Positions 1 through 10,613 of a DNA stretch of 64,000 bases are shown piece by piece. The notes under the pieces were generated by a model, which searched no databases, was not told the DNA's origin, and worked only from the letters and a program-made list of their open reading frames with translations. The stretch spans positions 34,701,629 to 34,765,628 of the forward strand of contig OY365814.1 of assembly GCA_959347315.1 (NCBI GenBank). The letters run 5' to 3'. This stretch comes from Bimastos eiseni (Eukaryota > Annelida > Clitellata > Crassiclitellata > Lumbricidae). The translations under genes and the position numbers were made by a program. Positions within the stretch are counted from its first letter, which is position 1, and each line of letters starts with the position of its first letter.

Positions 1-24
1 ATTTTGTATTAAAGATTTTATTTA

Positions 25-478
25 ATCGAGGGCCCTCACCGTCCTTGAAATGTTATTTTGTGTGAAATTATTTCATGCATTTGGGGGCCCCTGAGAAGTT
101 ATTTTGTATTTATATTATCATCACTTGTGACCCTCTGAGTTGTTTTTTTTATGAAATGTTTCCATTCATTTGAGGCCCCTCTGAGATGTCATGTTGCATT
201 TAATGTTTTCATTCGTTTTTGGCTTCCTGAGATGATATTTTGTAGTTTATGTTTACATTCATTTAGGACCTCTGAGATGTCATTTCGTATGAAATGTTTT
301 CATTCATTTGGGGGCCCCCGAGACGTTATTCACATTATCTCACATTTTTTATTAAATATTTTCATTCATTTGGGGCCTCTGAGATGTCATTTTGTATGAA
401 ATGTTTCCATTCACTTGGGGGCCCCCTGAGATGTCATTTTGTATTTAATACTTTCATCATTTAGGGGCTCCTGAGATT
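25..478. repeat. Degenerate ~45-bp tandem repeat (copy 1)
   Basis: About eight units of 44-62 bp are visible, each built on CATTCATTTGGGGCC, CTGAGATGTCATTTTGTAT and an AAATGTTTT-like end. The small ORF across it is only the repeat read through. No gene is seen from 1 to 500. Confidence 0.85.
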
Positions 479-500
479 TGTCCTACTAGCACATTTGCTC

Positions 501-560
501 TGCATTACAACAGCAGTTGCGCCGTCGTTGCGCGTGTGCACTTTTGAATGAATTATTAAA
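501..560 (+). repeat. SINE family S2 tail fragment
   Basis: The stretch with GCAGTTGCGCCGTCGTTGCG followed by TGTGCACTTTTGA matches the body of the S2 SINE at 8,612-8,815 and its minus-strand relative at 34,196-34,318. The tRNA-like head is missing. The copy-2 counterpart is at 36,449-36,508. Confidence 0.6.
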
Positions 561-953
561 CAGGCATGCATTTACACGCGCTTATTCTTCGTGAATGTTC
601 CATGATAAAGTTTAATATAATATATTCAACCATTTTCGACTAATTTAATTCGTTGCTTTTGAGTTTTCTGGTGCCGCTAACGGCTTCAAAGATAATTTAA
701 TTTGTGGTCCGAGGCGTCAAAAATGTTGGACAACTCTCGCCAGCTACATCACTATTACAATAATATTGTGAACATGTTGTACAGGAACTCACCTCCGCAA
801 ACTGCGTGCTATATTCGTGGTGTTCGCTCGATAGTCCGAAAGTTCGATAGTCCGAAGATTTTATACTCCGACCTTAATTTAACTAGAAGCTGAATTAATT
901 GATGAAACGAATGTGTAAAACTGGGAGCTGGATTGATATGAAAAGAATCATAT

Positions 954-1112
954 GACGAGAAGAATTATGTTTGGCTAGCCGCTGGATTGCACCATTCTAT
1001 TCATTCATCCATTCTATTCATTCATCCATCTTTCATTTAGGTATAAATGAAAGATGGATGAATGAATAGAATGGTGCAATCCAGCGGCTAGCCAAACATA
1101 ATTCTTCTCGTC
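954..1112. repeat. Long near-perfect palindrome (foldback), copy 1 only
   Basis: The left arm starts at GACGAGAAGAATTATG and the right arm ends at CATAATTCTTCTCGTC. The arms are about 70 bp each around an axis near 1,041. The left arm has an extra 17-bp direct repeat (ATTCTATTCATTCATCC). In copy 2 (about 36,895-36,970) only the right-arm sequence exists, so the left arm was added after duplication or removed from copy 2. Confidence 0.9.
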
Positions 1113-1477
1113 AATCCAGCTACCATTAACACCGCAATCGTATCACCTATCGACCGGACACAATGGCAATCTTCGGACCATCGAACCTTCGGACTATAAA
1201 CTCAGAACCATATTCTTCACGTTTCTTATTTTAAGATGAGTAATTGCTCGACTTACTATTTTGAATCTTGTACTGAGTTCTCTTTAACCTGGATTGAGTA
1301 AAAAAGTATAATTATTCTAAGTAGGCCTATTACAATCGGCTTCACATGTGTGATGAACTTAGAAGGCCAACATTCATAAACACGGGTCTTGCCCTTTTAT
1401 TTTGCTTTTCAGGATGCAGGAGTGAGCCAAGAGAAATGTCGTCGTGACCTGAAATAAGCAAATACAAATAATAATAG

Positions 1478-1572
1478 ATGGAGTAGTAGTAGTAGTAGGC
1501 GGAGTAGTAGTAGTAATAGTAGCCTAGTAGTAGGGAAGTAGGGGAAGTAGTAGTAGTAGTAGCAGTAGTAGC

Positions 1573-1622
<50 letters not shown>

Positions 1623-1795
1623 GTGGAGTAGTAGTAGTAGTAGTAGTAGAGTAGCAGTGGTGGTGAAGGAAGTCGTAGGAGGAAAGTAGGGGAGAAGTAG
1701 TAGTAGTAGTAGTAATTTATAATAACAATAATACTAATAATAATAATTATAATTCTTATTATAATTATTATTATTATTATTATTATTATGTCACA
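1478..1795. repeat. (GTA)n and (TTA)n microsatellite
   Basis: GTA-rich triplets, then AAT/TTA triplets, directly abut the 3' end of the minus-strand RT element. Copy-2 counterpart is about 37,336-37,607. The poly-I/poly-Y ORFs here are low-complexity artefacts. Confidence 0.9.
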
Positions 1796-3245
1796 TATAG
1801 TGTTATTCATCATTGGCATTGCCAACGGATGTCATCAGGCCATCTGGGTCGCCGCTTGTCAGTGGATTGTAATCTTGACAAAGTGCCCTGTAAAGCCACC
1901 GCATTGAAACGTTGGATCAATGCCGACAAATTCTGGAAAAAGAAGTTTGTCTCTCGGGTGTCCCCGGTAGTTGTCGAAAGTCGGCGTCCAGTCTCAGACA
2001 GAAATGCGAGACCCTCACTATTGAGGGGACCGAAGGTTTCTATAGCGATTGGCACAAAAGTGTATTTCTTCTCTAGCTCAGAATATTTTGTGTGTTTCCT
2101 TGTGGCTGCTATCTCCGCCGCTCCTCCGGCTGTGGAAGCTGTCTCGGGGATATAAGAAGCGGCCACTGTGTCCACCACCGTCGCGTCCCAAAGTAAGGCC
2201 CGCCCCCCACTCCACAGTATCAGGGTCTGCCCGTCCGGTCTCTTTCCATCTAATCTAGAAAGACCTGACGGTTCCTTGACCGCTGGAATGCCGGCTCTGT
2301 TGAGGCTGCGATGAATTAGGTCGTTGATATTACAGTGTCTTGCTTGACGGCCAAAACCCAAAGAACAGGACAAGCCATGTGCGCCTCTGGCAGAGACGAA
2401 GGCGACGCATGAGCAGGTGTGCGGCTCGCTGATGGCCATCCCTAATCGTAGGCCGACCGCCACCCTCACGGTATCGTCCTCCAGTCTGAGATCGCGAGAA
2501 ACGAGCGGGAGAGCGTACAGCCAGTTCGAGGCGTGCGGTGACTGCAAGGCCCTTAGTCTCGCCTGGTCGTAGGGATCCTGTAGCTTTTCTTCTAGTGCAG
2601 ACAGAACCGCGTTTAACAGCGGTCTGTCAAAGTGGGCTTGTTTATGGCCTGGCGTTGTCGGGGCAGAGGCTTCGGTAAGTTGAAGCCAGGTAGACATCGC
2701 CGAGTCGCATGCAGAGTCCGATTTCATCGCCGAGTCGGATGCCGAGTCCGATTTCACCGCTACTGATTCTAAGATGAGGAACTGGATCTGGAGAGTGCCC
2801 GCGGCTGAAGCCAAAAAGGCGGGAAGTGCCAGCGAGGACGCCCTCCTAATTCCCAGTCCTCCCATCCTGATCGGGAGAGTAGCTTAACCCCATTGGTCAT
2901 CGGTCATCGAAATGTTGAAGATTCGCTCGATCCCTCCTCGCAGCAGATCGTCGTAAGCCCAGAGACGCGGGTGGTCGTGGCAAGGGGTGCATCTCAATAA
3001 ATGCATGAGTTTAGGCGGAATGTCTAAGGATCAGTAGAGCGTCTTGTCTAGCGATTAGTTGCAACCTGTCGAGGGCAATTCCAAGGTCGGCCACACAAGT
3101 GTCGATGGCTGAAAGCAGGGCATCCGTCGGGGAGAGCGGAGCCCCTAGGATCACGGCCGATGATGCATTGACTCGGGCGAACTGTCCTAGGAAGCTTTGA
3201 CTAACGTCGTTGATATGGGCGTCGGAAGATATGAGTTCGCATTAT
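1796..3245 (-). pseudogene. RT element with C-terminal nuclease-like domain, 5'-truncated (copy 1)
   Basis: The reverse strand encodes the C-terminal half of a non-LTR-type polyprotein. It has an RT thumb region (MGGLGIRRASSLALPAFLAS), a zinc-knuckle-like CxC...HGLSC block, and the signature KRPDG followed by LLWDATVVDT, which resembles a PD-(D/E)xK restriction-like endonuclease. The largest open part is 2,865-1,810. A stop (TAA where copy 2 reads CAG) lies near 2,885 and small deletions follow upstream, so it is dead. It ends in a short 3' UTR and (TAA)n. The same family is intact-looking at 39,440-42,240. The lineage name is not assigned. Confidence 0.8.
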
Positions 3246-3776
3246 TACAATAATAATAACAATTGCGGAGCTATAATGCAGTTAAAAGCCGCGTGCGATG
3301 TGTCAACAAAGGGACGGACCTACATCGGAACAAGCGGCAAACCGCAAGACTTTAAAAGCGGGGGCTGCCTGCCTCGTATATCTTCCGACCGGTGATCATA
3401 GAGGTTTTTACTTGGCGCGTCATCGTTTGCATTGGACAGAAATTACTAATAAACATCACGCAGTGCAGTAGTTTCCAATTCTTTTCGACATAGGGCCACT
3501 TTTATTTAGTTGGAGAACATGATGTGCCACTAGGTTAGAAATAATCATTTTACATTTTAAAAGATTTTTATTTTAGAATAGAATCAAAGAACACATGGGT
3601 AAGTTCAGGTTTAATCGTTGTAGATTAGTAGCATTTATTTAAAGGCACTTATAAACGTCAACAAAATATTAGAATTTATAGTATAAATTAATAACTCTGT
3701 CAAATATTTATTTTTTGCATGATTTTTGATATCTTTGATAGATCGAGGGGCAACTTTTTAATGCCTGGTAGGCTAC

Positions 3777-3951
3777 TTTTTGATTGGCGGGGTACAGGTT
3801 TGAATCGCTGAGACAATGAACAGACGGATTCTGACCACATGTGTAGACTGTCTTGGCGTCGTTTCGACTTTTGTAGACTCTGTGAGGTTCGTGGAGTTCA
3901 TCACTGGTTGGATCGATGTGATATGATACGTTCCCAATGGTAAAGTAACCT
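3777..3951 (-). CDS. Gene 0, ADAM prodomain exon P4 (cysteine-switch exon)
   Basis: Acceptor TTTATCAG, donor GTAGCC, 175 nt, incoming phase 2, outgoing phase 0. It encodes 58 residues beginning GYFTIGNVSYHIDP, with EPHRVYKS and a TCGQN that could be the inhibitory cysteine switch of ADAM prodomains. The copy-2 exon (42,867-43,041) joins in frame to the first protease exon of gene A. For gene 0 the protease exons would lie beyond the left edge. Differences seen from copy 2, for example GAT/GAC and AGC/AGT, are synonymous. Confidence 0.8.
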
Positions 3952-4142
3952 CTGATAAAGAAAGACTATGCAATTAAAACATTTCAACACGAATCTAATG
4001 ATCCAGTCGCATCTATTGCGTTGTAAACCCAATCAGAGAAATTGACTTTCATTGTTTTATATTATATTTTACTTGTATGGTGTTGTATTGTAAGAGAACG
4101 TTACACTTGAGGAATTGTTCAAAAATAATTCAGCGGACTTAC

Positions 4143-4225
4143 ACAATTCCTTTGCAAGTACTGACGGCTGCAGACGACGCTGGCTGGTCTCTCACTTTTC
4201 CCAGGTAGTAACAATGGCTTTCAGT
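4143..4225 (-). CDS. Gene 0, ADAM prodomain exon P3
   Basis: Acceptor TTTCTATAG, donor GTAAGT, 83 nt, incoming phase 0 and outgoing phase 2. It encodes TESHCYYLGKVRDQPASSAA and then VSTCKGIV. This is the family's HCYYxGxV...STCxG prodomain signature. One Ala/Val difference from copy 2 (43,233-43,315). Confidence 0.85.
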
Positions 4226-4517
4226 CTATAGAAATTTACAATGCGGCACAGAACATTCTTATTTAGCATCTTATGGGGAAGAAATCATGAAAATGGACAC
4301 AAACAAGTCTAAAAGTTACACTAGAGTATTCAATTGTTGAATAGAGGGAACCAACACGTTTGATAGAATGTTAAACTTGTAAGTTGTTCGGGCGAAAGGC
4401 AAATTATGTTGGAATAAATTCGAACCTCTTAAGAGGTGCTTCGTTGTACAGTCTATGCATGAGTTGTGCATTATTCATTCATTCTGAAATGTAACATAAG
4501 TTCTAGCACCCTCTCAT

Positions 4518-5710
4518 CAGTGGCGTAGCAAGGCAAAGTGCCGCCTGGAGCGAAGGCTCTGTCTATTATTTGTATCACTTTATTCTTGTGCAAATCCTGG
4601 AATATGCACAAGGGGTGATAGGCATATGACGCTTGTTTTGAGTGTTTTCATTATATACATTATGACCTATTCTATTGGGTATTCAATTCACTCTACAGTT
4701 AGTAACAGCATCGGCATGCACTGTCAAAATCAAAACTGTTTGACCAATTAAAATGCGTTTAAATATCATTAGATATAAAAATAAGAAAAGAAAATAAGAT
4801 AGTATTAATTAAAAAATAAAACATTTATAAAGCAAGCAATAAGCAAGCCTCACAATAAAGTTACTAAACGTCTTGCACGTAATATCGAAAATTATAAACT
4901 TTAACCAAATTAAAATTAATGAGTAAAAATTTTATTCCTTCTCTCTAAGACCTAGTTATTGGAATATAATAGTTACTGGTAACTTATCGTACAGATTACG
5001 GATACGGTATGATTTCACACTTGCATTCCCAATAAAATATTAAACAACATAAGTGTAATGTCTAAATTCTCTTTTGCTCCATGTCCACCGGGACCGGTTC
5101 CTGACATAGGCGGCATGAAAAGCCGCCCAGGGCGCCAAACTTTAGGAGCGCCAAATTTTAGGGATTATAAGGTAAAGTTTTCAGGAATAAAGTTTCGTGA
5201 CGATACAAAAATAAATTATTACATTTTTTTTATTAAAAACTAGTTTAAGACTAATTCCAATTCCAACAACGATATGCAATCTCTTAACACCTCATTGAAT
5301 CTCCCGCTCTTTTCCTATTAATTTTCATTTGCCAGAATAGTCTATATATTTTAACAAAAACATTTTTATGTGCCCGTGCAGTGTGTGCCTGGCCCCATAT
5401 TTTCTCACATCCTACTGCCCATGCAACGAGGTGGGGCGCTCTCATATAAATGACTGCTCCAGCTAATGTCTATAAACATTAGGTGCCATTCGATCATTTC
5501 GATGGTACTTCGGTATATCGTAGGCCTATATATTAGTTTTAAGTCGAGAAAAAACTAAAAAGCATTGTGCCAGGTTTAGACAAGGACAACAAGAATCTGG
5601 CAGAATGCAACTTCACAACAATAATTTTTATTTTTTTCCCGAAAATGCCGCCTCTAGGACAAGTGTCCCCTGGGGCGGTTCGCCCTCTCGCCCCCGTCGA
5701 TACGCCACTG
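4518..5710. mobile_element. Non-autonomous hAT-like element, hAT-a (copy 1)
   Basis: The ends CAGTGGCGTAGC and (inverted) GATACGCCACTG are terminal inverted repeats. They are flanked by 8-bp direct repeats CCTCTCAT (4,510-4,517) and CCTTTCAT (5,711-5,718), 7 of 8 matching, as expected for hAT transposition. No transposase ORF is visible. It sits in the intron between P3 and P2, and the same insertion is present in copy 2, so it predates the duplication. Confidence 0.8.
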
Positions 5711-5852
5711 CCTTTCATGTACATGTAATATAGTCCGAGGCGCCCCTCAGCCCAGATAAAAAGTGAAGACTTAAGTAACGGCCCGTGTTGTGATATCGTT
5801 GATATAAGGGCTATGAGAGTCTGATGCATAACATACTTTCATGCACGATTAA

Positions 5853-6137
5853 TCATTCACAAACCCTGTAGTAAGACTTGAAGCCCACGATGACACCGTG
5901 TCTAGTGAAAACCCCGCCCCCTGCAGCCGTATAATTTTGGCCGATACAAATGCTTTCGAGGAAGGCAGCCACTCCTAACAATCGTTTCCTTCCGGCTAGG
6001 ATTAGTTCCTCCAAGAAGGGGTCAGCCACACGCATCCCCTTTCTACAACGGATTCTGTTTGTGTAGTTAGTCTCCATTGTCTTATCCATCGTATGAACAC
6101 TGAAGCGGAGTTTTACAAATCGGATGCCCCTCTTCAC
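5853..6137 (-). other. Unassigned 94-codon ORF, perfectly conserved in both copies
   Basis: This ORF (MKRGIRFVKLRF at its start, FKSYYRVCE at its end) translates identically at 44,943-45,227. No family was recognised. The opposite strand is also open (6,093-6,398, overlapping), which weakens the case. It lies in an ADAM intron and no splice sites tie it to the ADAM frame. It may be repeat-derived. Confidence 0.25.
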
Positions 6138-6422
6138 CTAAACCACTGTTATCGGCAGTGGCCCAAGCCTTTGGCGATACCTTCCCGCAAAGCAGCGGGG
6201 CAACAGACTTTGATGGCGGCCTGCACTCACTATGTCGTAGGGCTGTCATACAGCACTTGCGTTTATTTTAAACGTGAGACAGGTGCCACCCGTGTCCCAC
6301 ACCTTGTTAGTTCTGCCGCTATTGGTCCACAATTGATTATTCGTCAGGTTTCATCTGCGTATTTCTCAACTAACCACTATACAGTGCTTAAAGTGTAAAA
6401 AAGCAGTGCTTGGACGCTAGGG

Positions 6423-7208
6423 GGCCGTCCATAAATAACGTCACGCAATTTTTGACGTTTTTTTTACCCCTCTCCCTTTGTAAACGTCGTCACAAGTGCC
6501 ATGATCCCCTCAAATATGACGTCATGCCACAAGGCCCCTAAACAAAAATCAAACCATATGTACAGAATGTAATGCAAATTTTCTTATAATTATCAATAAA
6601 TTTGATTATAACTGTACAAATATTTAAAATTGAAATACTGTAGAACGAAGAAAAATGGAGAAAGTAGCCCATAATGATTACAATCTTATGCATTCCTCAC
6701 GATGAAAGTCTCTGGCAGAATCGGTGCAATTATTAAAAATGCTTAATAACAATAACTTGAAACAATCCAAACTGTATGCCTCTCCATTCTCCCAGGCTGT
6801 AGCAAAATAGTCCTTCATGGAATAAATAATATGCAATCCACATTCTCCATTTTCTCCGTTTCAGCGAATCTCTGTGGCCTGTGTGTTTGGGCGGGATAAT
6901 TGAATCCTGACCAAGAGCTACAGAATGGCTGCCTCACTTCCAGCACCCCAACATTGACAGCGGACGCAAAAGTAGACAGTGCAAAAATTAAGAATACAAT
7001 AATCACAATTAGTGCTGCTGAATTGTGGTAACAACTACTGCTAATTAAGTGGAACTTCTTTAATTGAGTGCAAGTTTTTAATAAAATTGCGTATTTTGAT
7101 GTGATGGTGGGACGTCACATTTCGTCGACCCCCTCTTCCCTCTGTCACACATCGTCACAAATTTGTGGCCCCCTCCCCATAGGCGCCTGACGTAATTTAT
7201 GGACGGCC
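6423..7208. mobile_element. MITE with GGCCGTCCATAAAT termini (copy 1)
   Basis: The left end GGCCGTCCATAAATAACGTC and the inverted right end GGCCGTCCATAAATTACGTC differ at one position over 20 bp. The element is 786 bp and lies just inside hAT-b. A diverged relative, truncated at its left end, is at about 12,590-13,143. No transposase. Confidence 0.8.
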
Positions 7209-7299
7209 AATAGTGTCAAAAAAGTAAGAACTAAAGATTGCAACGGATGAACACCGACATATTAAGTCGACGACAAATGGCTCGTCCACTGTGTTCGTT

Positions 7300-7500
7300 A
7301 AAATGGAAGTTGGATTGGTGATATTAATGATGTTGGAATAGAAGTCGGATTGGTCAACGAAATTCTTCCAAAACAGATGTCATTATATGAAAATAATGCC
7401 TACTGAAATAAAAGCTGGATCAATTAAGAGAATATTTGCCTAAATAGTTGAATTGATGAAAATGGTTTTGGCGGAAGCAGAGCTGGATTTGCAAGCATTA
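7300..7500. repeat. Degenerate ~35-40-bp repeat (GAAGCTGGATTGATGAAAAG type)
   Basis: Several units related to GAAGTTGGATTG...GATGAAAA are visible. The same motif recurs at about 840-950, 22,255-22,500, 25,690-25,870 and the copy-2 equivalents, so it is a dispersed minisatellite family. Confidence 0.6.
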
Positions 7501-8194
7501 TTGTTATCTATCCAACTTCTAATTGACCAAATGCAATGGGCGAATAATAGAATTTTTTATCATTCGTTAGGCTTTTTGTCCTTTAACTGTTATTCTGTCG
7601 TCAATTATTTGTTGGTGAAATGTTTGCTGTAATTTAAAGCGTACAGAGAATTGTTTTCCTTTGTGAAGTTGTCGACAAGGGGGCCCGTGGCACCGGCATT
7701 GTTTTGAAAGTGTTTGAAAATCTGTTGTGCGAAAGTTTTTTCTCCTCTTTTTCCTGTTGATATTAACGTAAGTATAAAGAGGAATTGCAGTGTTGCATGG
7801 ACTCTCATGGACGGCGCCCAGGCTCTACTGGCCAAATAAGTGACAGGACGGCGTCCAGCCGTGAAAATAAGTACCTGGACGCGGTCCATGACCGTCCAGG
7901 CTCACTTTAAGCACTGCCTCTATATGTAGAGGTCATTCCTCTATCCGCCAACTGTGGATGCGTGAGGTAGCAATTGGCTCTGCCTCACCAATAGCACAAC
8001 AGAAGGATATAATAATGTAGCGATTAAGTGCAGATTTTTACCGGCGTTGAAAGTTAGCCAACCGACTGTTTTGCATAGTAAAGGTCTATTGATATGTGAA
8101 ATAGAAATAGAGCACAAAGTGATAATGTCTCTTTTGAGTATCCTTTGCCAACTTTAGGGATTGTATGCTTTGAGTAAGCATTTAAGTCACTTAC

Positions 8195-8267
8195 ATGATT
8201 CACATCGTGATAAACCGATTCATCCATGTTGAACGACCTTTCTATATAGTCAACAGCGAAGAGATAT
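8195..8267 (-). CDS. Gene 0, ADAM prodomain exon P2
   Basis: Acceptor AATATTTTCAG, donor GTAAGT, 73 nt. One base completes the codon left by P1, then 24 codons: YLFAVDYIERSFNMDESVYH and DVNH. P1 to P2 splicing is in frame (LDLHLNT-YLFAVDY). This is the stretch after the hydrophobic core of the prodomain. Identical in copy 2 (47,285-47,357). Confidence 0.78.
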
Positions 8268-8443
8268 CTGAAAATATTGATTTGTCCTTCATTATCCCAC
8301 CTGCATACCAAAGAAAGATTTCATAGACTCAGTTTGGTTATAATACGAAAGCCGTGACTAGCAATGTGCTTTTGAATATGTGTTGAAACGAAATACAAAG
8401 CAACCGCTAGTATCTAATTCATGTATGTGTTTCCTTGACTTAC

Positions 8444-8520
8444 GTATTGAGATGTAGATCCAAGACAAAGACGGAGTTGAAAGCTGATACTGTCAGAGTT
8501 ATCGATCTGTAATGTCCGCT
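8444..8520 (-). CDS. Gene 0, ADAM prodomain exon P1
   Basis: Acceptor TTTCACTTGTAG, donor GTAAGT, 77 nt, incoming phase 0, outgoing phase 2. It encodes SGHYRSITLTVSAF followed by NSVFVLDLHLNT, the classic ADAM prodomain pattern (F-x-L-x-L-x-x-N). Copy 2 differs by two synonymous changes. No exon further 5' (signal peptide) was found in either copy. Confidence 0.8.
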
Positions 8521-8611
8521 CTACAAGTGAAACGACCAGCTATTTATTCCGACGTTGGATTATTCAACTTCTATTATAAACTACAGTTAATCAATCTATT
8601 AAACGTGTGGC

Positions 8612-8815
8612 ATGGTGACCAATCAGTTAGAGCGGTCGGCCCGTAACACTCAGTGTGCGTTGAGTGGGCGGGTTCGACCCTCGTCCGAGGAGTCACTGTG
8701 TAGGGACCTTGAGCAAGTCCTTAACTGCAATTGCGCCGTCGAGGCGTGTGCACTTCTGAGCAAAAAAATGTTGGAAGAAGGGCGATATCAAATTTTAGTA
8801 ATAGATAAAAAATAA
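8612..8815 (+). repeat. tRNA-derived SINE, family S2 (copy 1)
   Basis: A tRNA-like head with box B GGGTTCGACCC is followed by a body containing GACCTTGAGCAAGTCCTTAA and GTGCACTTCTGAGC, and an A-rich (AAATAAATAAAA) tail. The body recurs at 34,196-34,318 (minus) and as fragments at 501-560 and 36,449-36,508. Copy 2: 47,702-47,905. Confidence 0.7.
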
Positions 8816-8876
8816 ATAAAAATAATCTAATCCTTTATTTCTCGCTGACAAAATTTTCTATTTATTAAATTCTAGC

Positions 8877-9086
8877 CTATTCAATTATTGTTTTATCCAG
8901 TTTTGTTCTTGCCTCGTCCAAATCGTTAATATTCAGCAAAAAACATTCCCTGTAACCTACATGTGTCAGTGTGCTGATAATGACCTGCTGACCCCATTTG
9001 ACCTTGATCCTATAATCGTCGTCATAATCAACTCCTTCCGGATGCCTTTCAAAACGTGAGTTACCTAAATGAATAGTAATTCGACA
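8877..9086 (-). other. Unassigned minus-strand ORF with downstream AATAAA (copy 1)
   Basis: There are 69 open codons with no start codon. They include HPEGVDYDDDYRIKVKWGQQ and YRECFLLNINDLDEAR and end in TAG, with AATAAA about 10 and 45 nt further on. A possible acceptor (TTCATTTAG) lies at 9,065. The only change seen in copy 2 (47,967-48,176) is synonymous (AGG/AGA). The composition looks like real protein and the layout like a last exon or a retroposed 3' end. I do not recognise the family. Confidence 0.4.
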
Positions 9087-9089
9087 TTA

Positions 9090-10610
9090 GTTCAAACATT
9101 GCAATTGCGAAGGAAGACTTGTAACTCAAGGAAAGCAAAACCGTTGATGGATAAACATGTTAGTCAAATAGCAAAAATTGGGAAACATATATTTACATGC
9201 ATGTATTCACACTTTCATTCATGTACATACAATCACACATGCATTTATATCTGCATAGACCCACGTATGCTGTATATCAACATTAGAAAAAAACTACTTT
9301 CTTCTTCTAACGCTATCTCTCATAACTATATTTTTGCATTTATTGTTGCATGCCGTCGTGTGGTTATACCACGCATTGTGCGCTGGGTAGGAGCCCTAGG
9401 CCAATTTAATCGAAATATCGTTTTGAGTCTTCTATTCCGCCCGTTATTTCTAATAGATTTGGAACCAAACGTGTTCTAAATTAGACTTGCTGGTTGTCTT
9501 GTTGTGCGCTAGTTCACGCTATATGGGACCTACATCATAGTAATGATCTTGTTAATGTATAGCGAAGACATCAAAAAGACTGTGGGAGTGGCTTGTATTA
9601 CGGAAAAATACGAGAGGTCAGAATGAGATGGCATACGGGCATGTGATGGCAAATGAGCAAACAAAGATATTTTGATAGCGGATGTCAACGGACGACGCAG
9701 TTGGGGGACGACAGAAGAAGAGATAATTGACATGATTCATAAGGACGTGAAGACACAAAATTGAAAAAGGAAGAAAGAAATTGGGGACAGCATCAAGTGG
9801 AGAAGAAGAATCCGCGTGTCTGACCCTTCCCCTATGAGGAATTAATTCAGGCCTGAAGGAGATATAATGTATATTTACATTCAGGTAAATATTATTATTA
9901 TCCAATCTTTTGTGGATAATCAATCATATTATTCCTCTCATTAAAACTAGTTACTAACGTGACACTAAGTACGGATAATTATCGAATTACGTGATTAGAC
10001 TTCAAGTTACCTTCATTTTGAGTCCAATGTTTCATTGTTTCATTATTAAAATTATGTGCCTATTGTACAGTAAATTTGATTTGCAATTTAATTAACCTAT
10101 TCAATAATTATCATCTCACTTATCTACTGCGAGTTGGGATATATATATTGGACATTGGTTTATATATATATGAACCAATGTCATTTTTTTAAATTTATTT
10201 ATTTGTATATATAAATATATCTATTATTCTCCCTAGTTTAGAAAACTATAATTATTAGGTCGATTGTTGCTCTAATACTTAACTCAATTGTCGTTTCTTA
10301 TCGCATAAATGGAGTTCCCAATGCACATAGTGAACTGCTCAATTAATCGCGTTTTAATTAATGTTCTGCTCTAGCAAAACGTCTTCACAAATTAGTTGCG
10401 TAGGGCATGTGACTGACACGGTCGAGCCTCGGACGGGCGATCGGCGTTGACAGTTGTTTCTCTACTCATCGACGCAACTTGACCGAGAGAGACTTTGAAA
10501 CATCTCAGCCATTTGTCAGCTGTCAACGAGCATCCGTCACCACTGATAACTCTTTTGGCTTACTGTGCATTATAGTTTGCTAATGTATTATTTGCTGTAC
10601 ACTGTGACAT
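9090..10610. other. Intergenic AT-rich stretch, no gene recognised
   Basis: Short ORFs on both strands show no motifs and are not kept open in copy 2. A GC-richer patch at about 10,400-10,530 has no TATA or recognisable start. Nothing else is supported. Confidence 0.5.
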
Positions 10611-10613
10611 TTG

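Larger units (their letters stand above)
6382..7916. mobile_element. Non-autonomous hAT-like element, hAT-b, with nested MITE (copy 1)
   Basis: The terminal inverted repeats CAGTGCTTAAAGTG and CACTTTAAGCACTG are perfect. Flanking 8-mers are CCACTATA (6,374-6,381) and CCTCTATA (7,917-7,924), 7 of 8 matching. It contains the MITE at 6,423-7,208. No transposase is seen, and the ORF at 7,605-7,889 is not recognisable. Copy 2 counterpart: 45,472-47,006. Confidence 0.75.

Noticed and set aside
6815..7006. Short secreted-looking ORF (MIIVFLIFALSTFASA) inside the MITE
   Set aside because: The copy-2 version has an early stop, the related second MITE does not keep the frame, and AT-rich DNA often gives hydrophobic starts.
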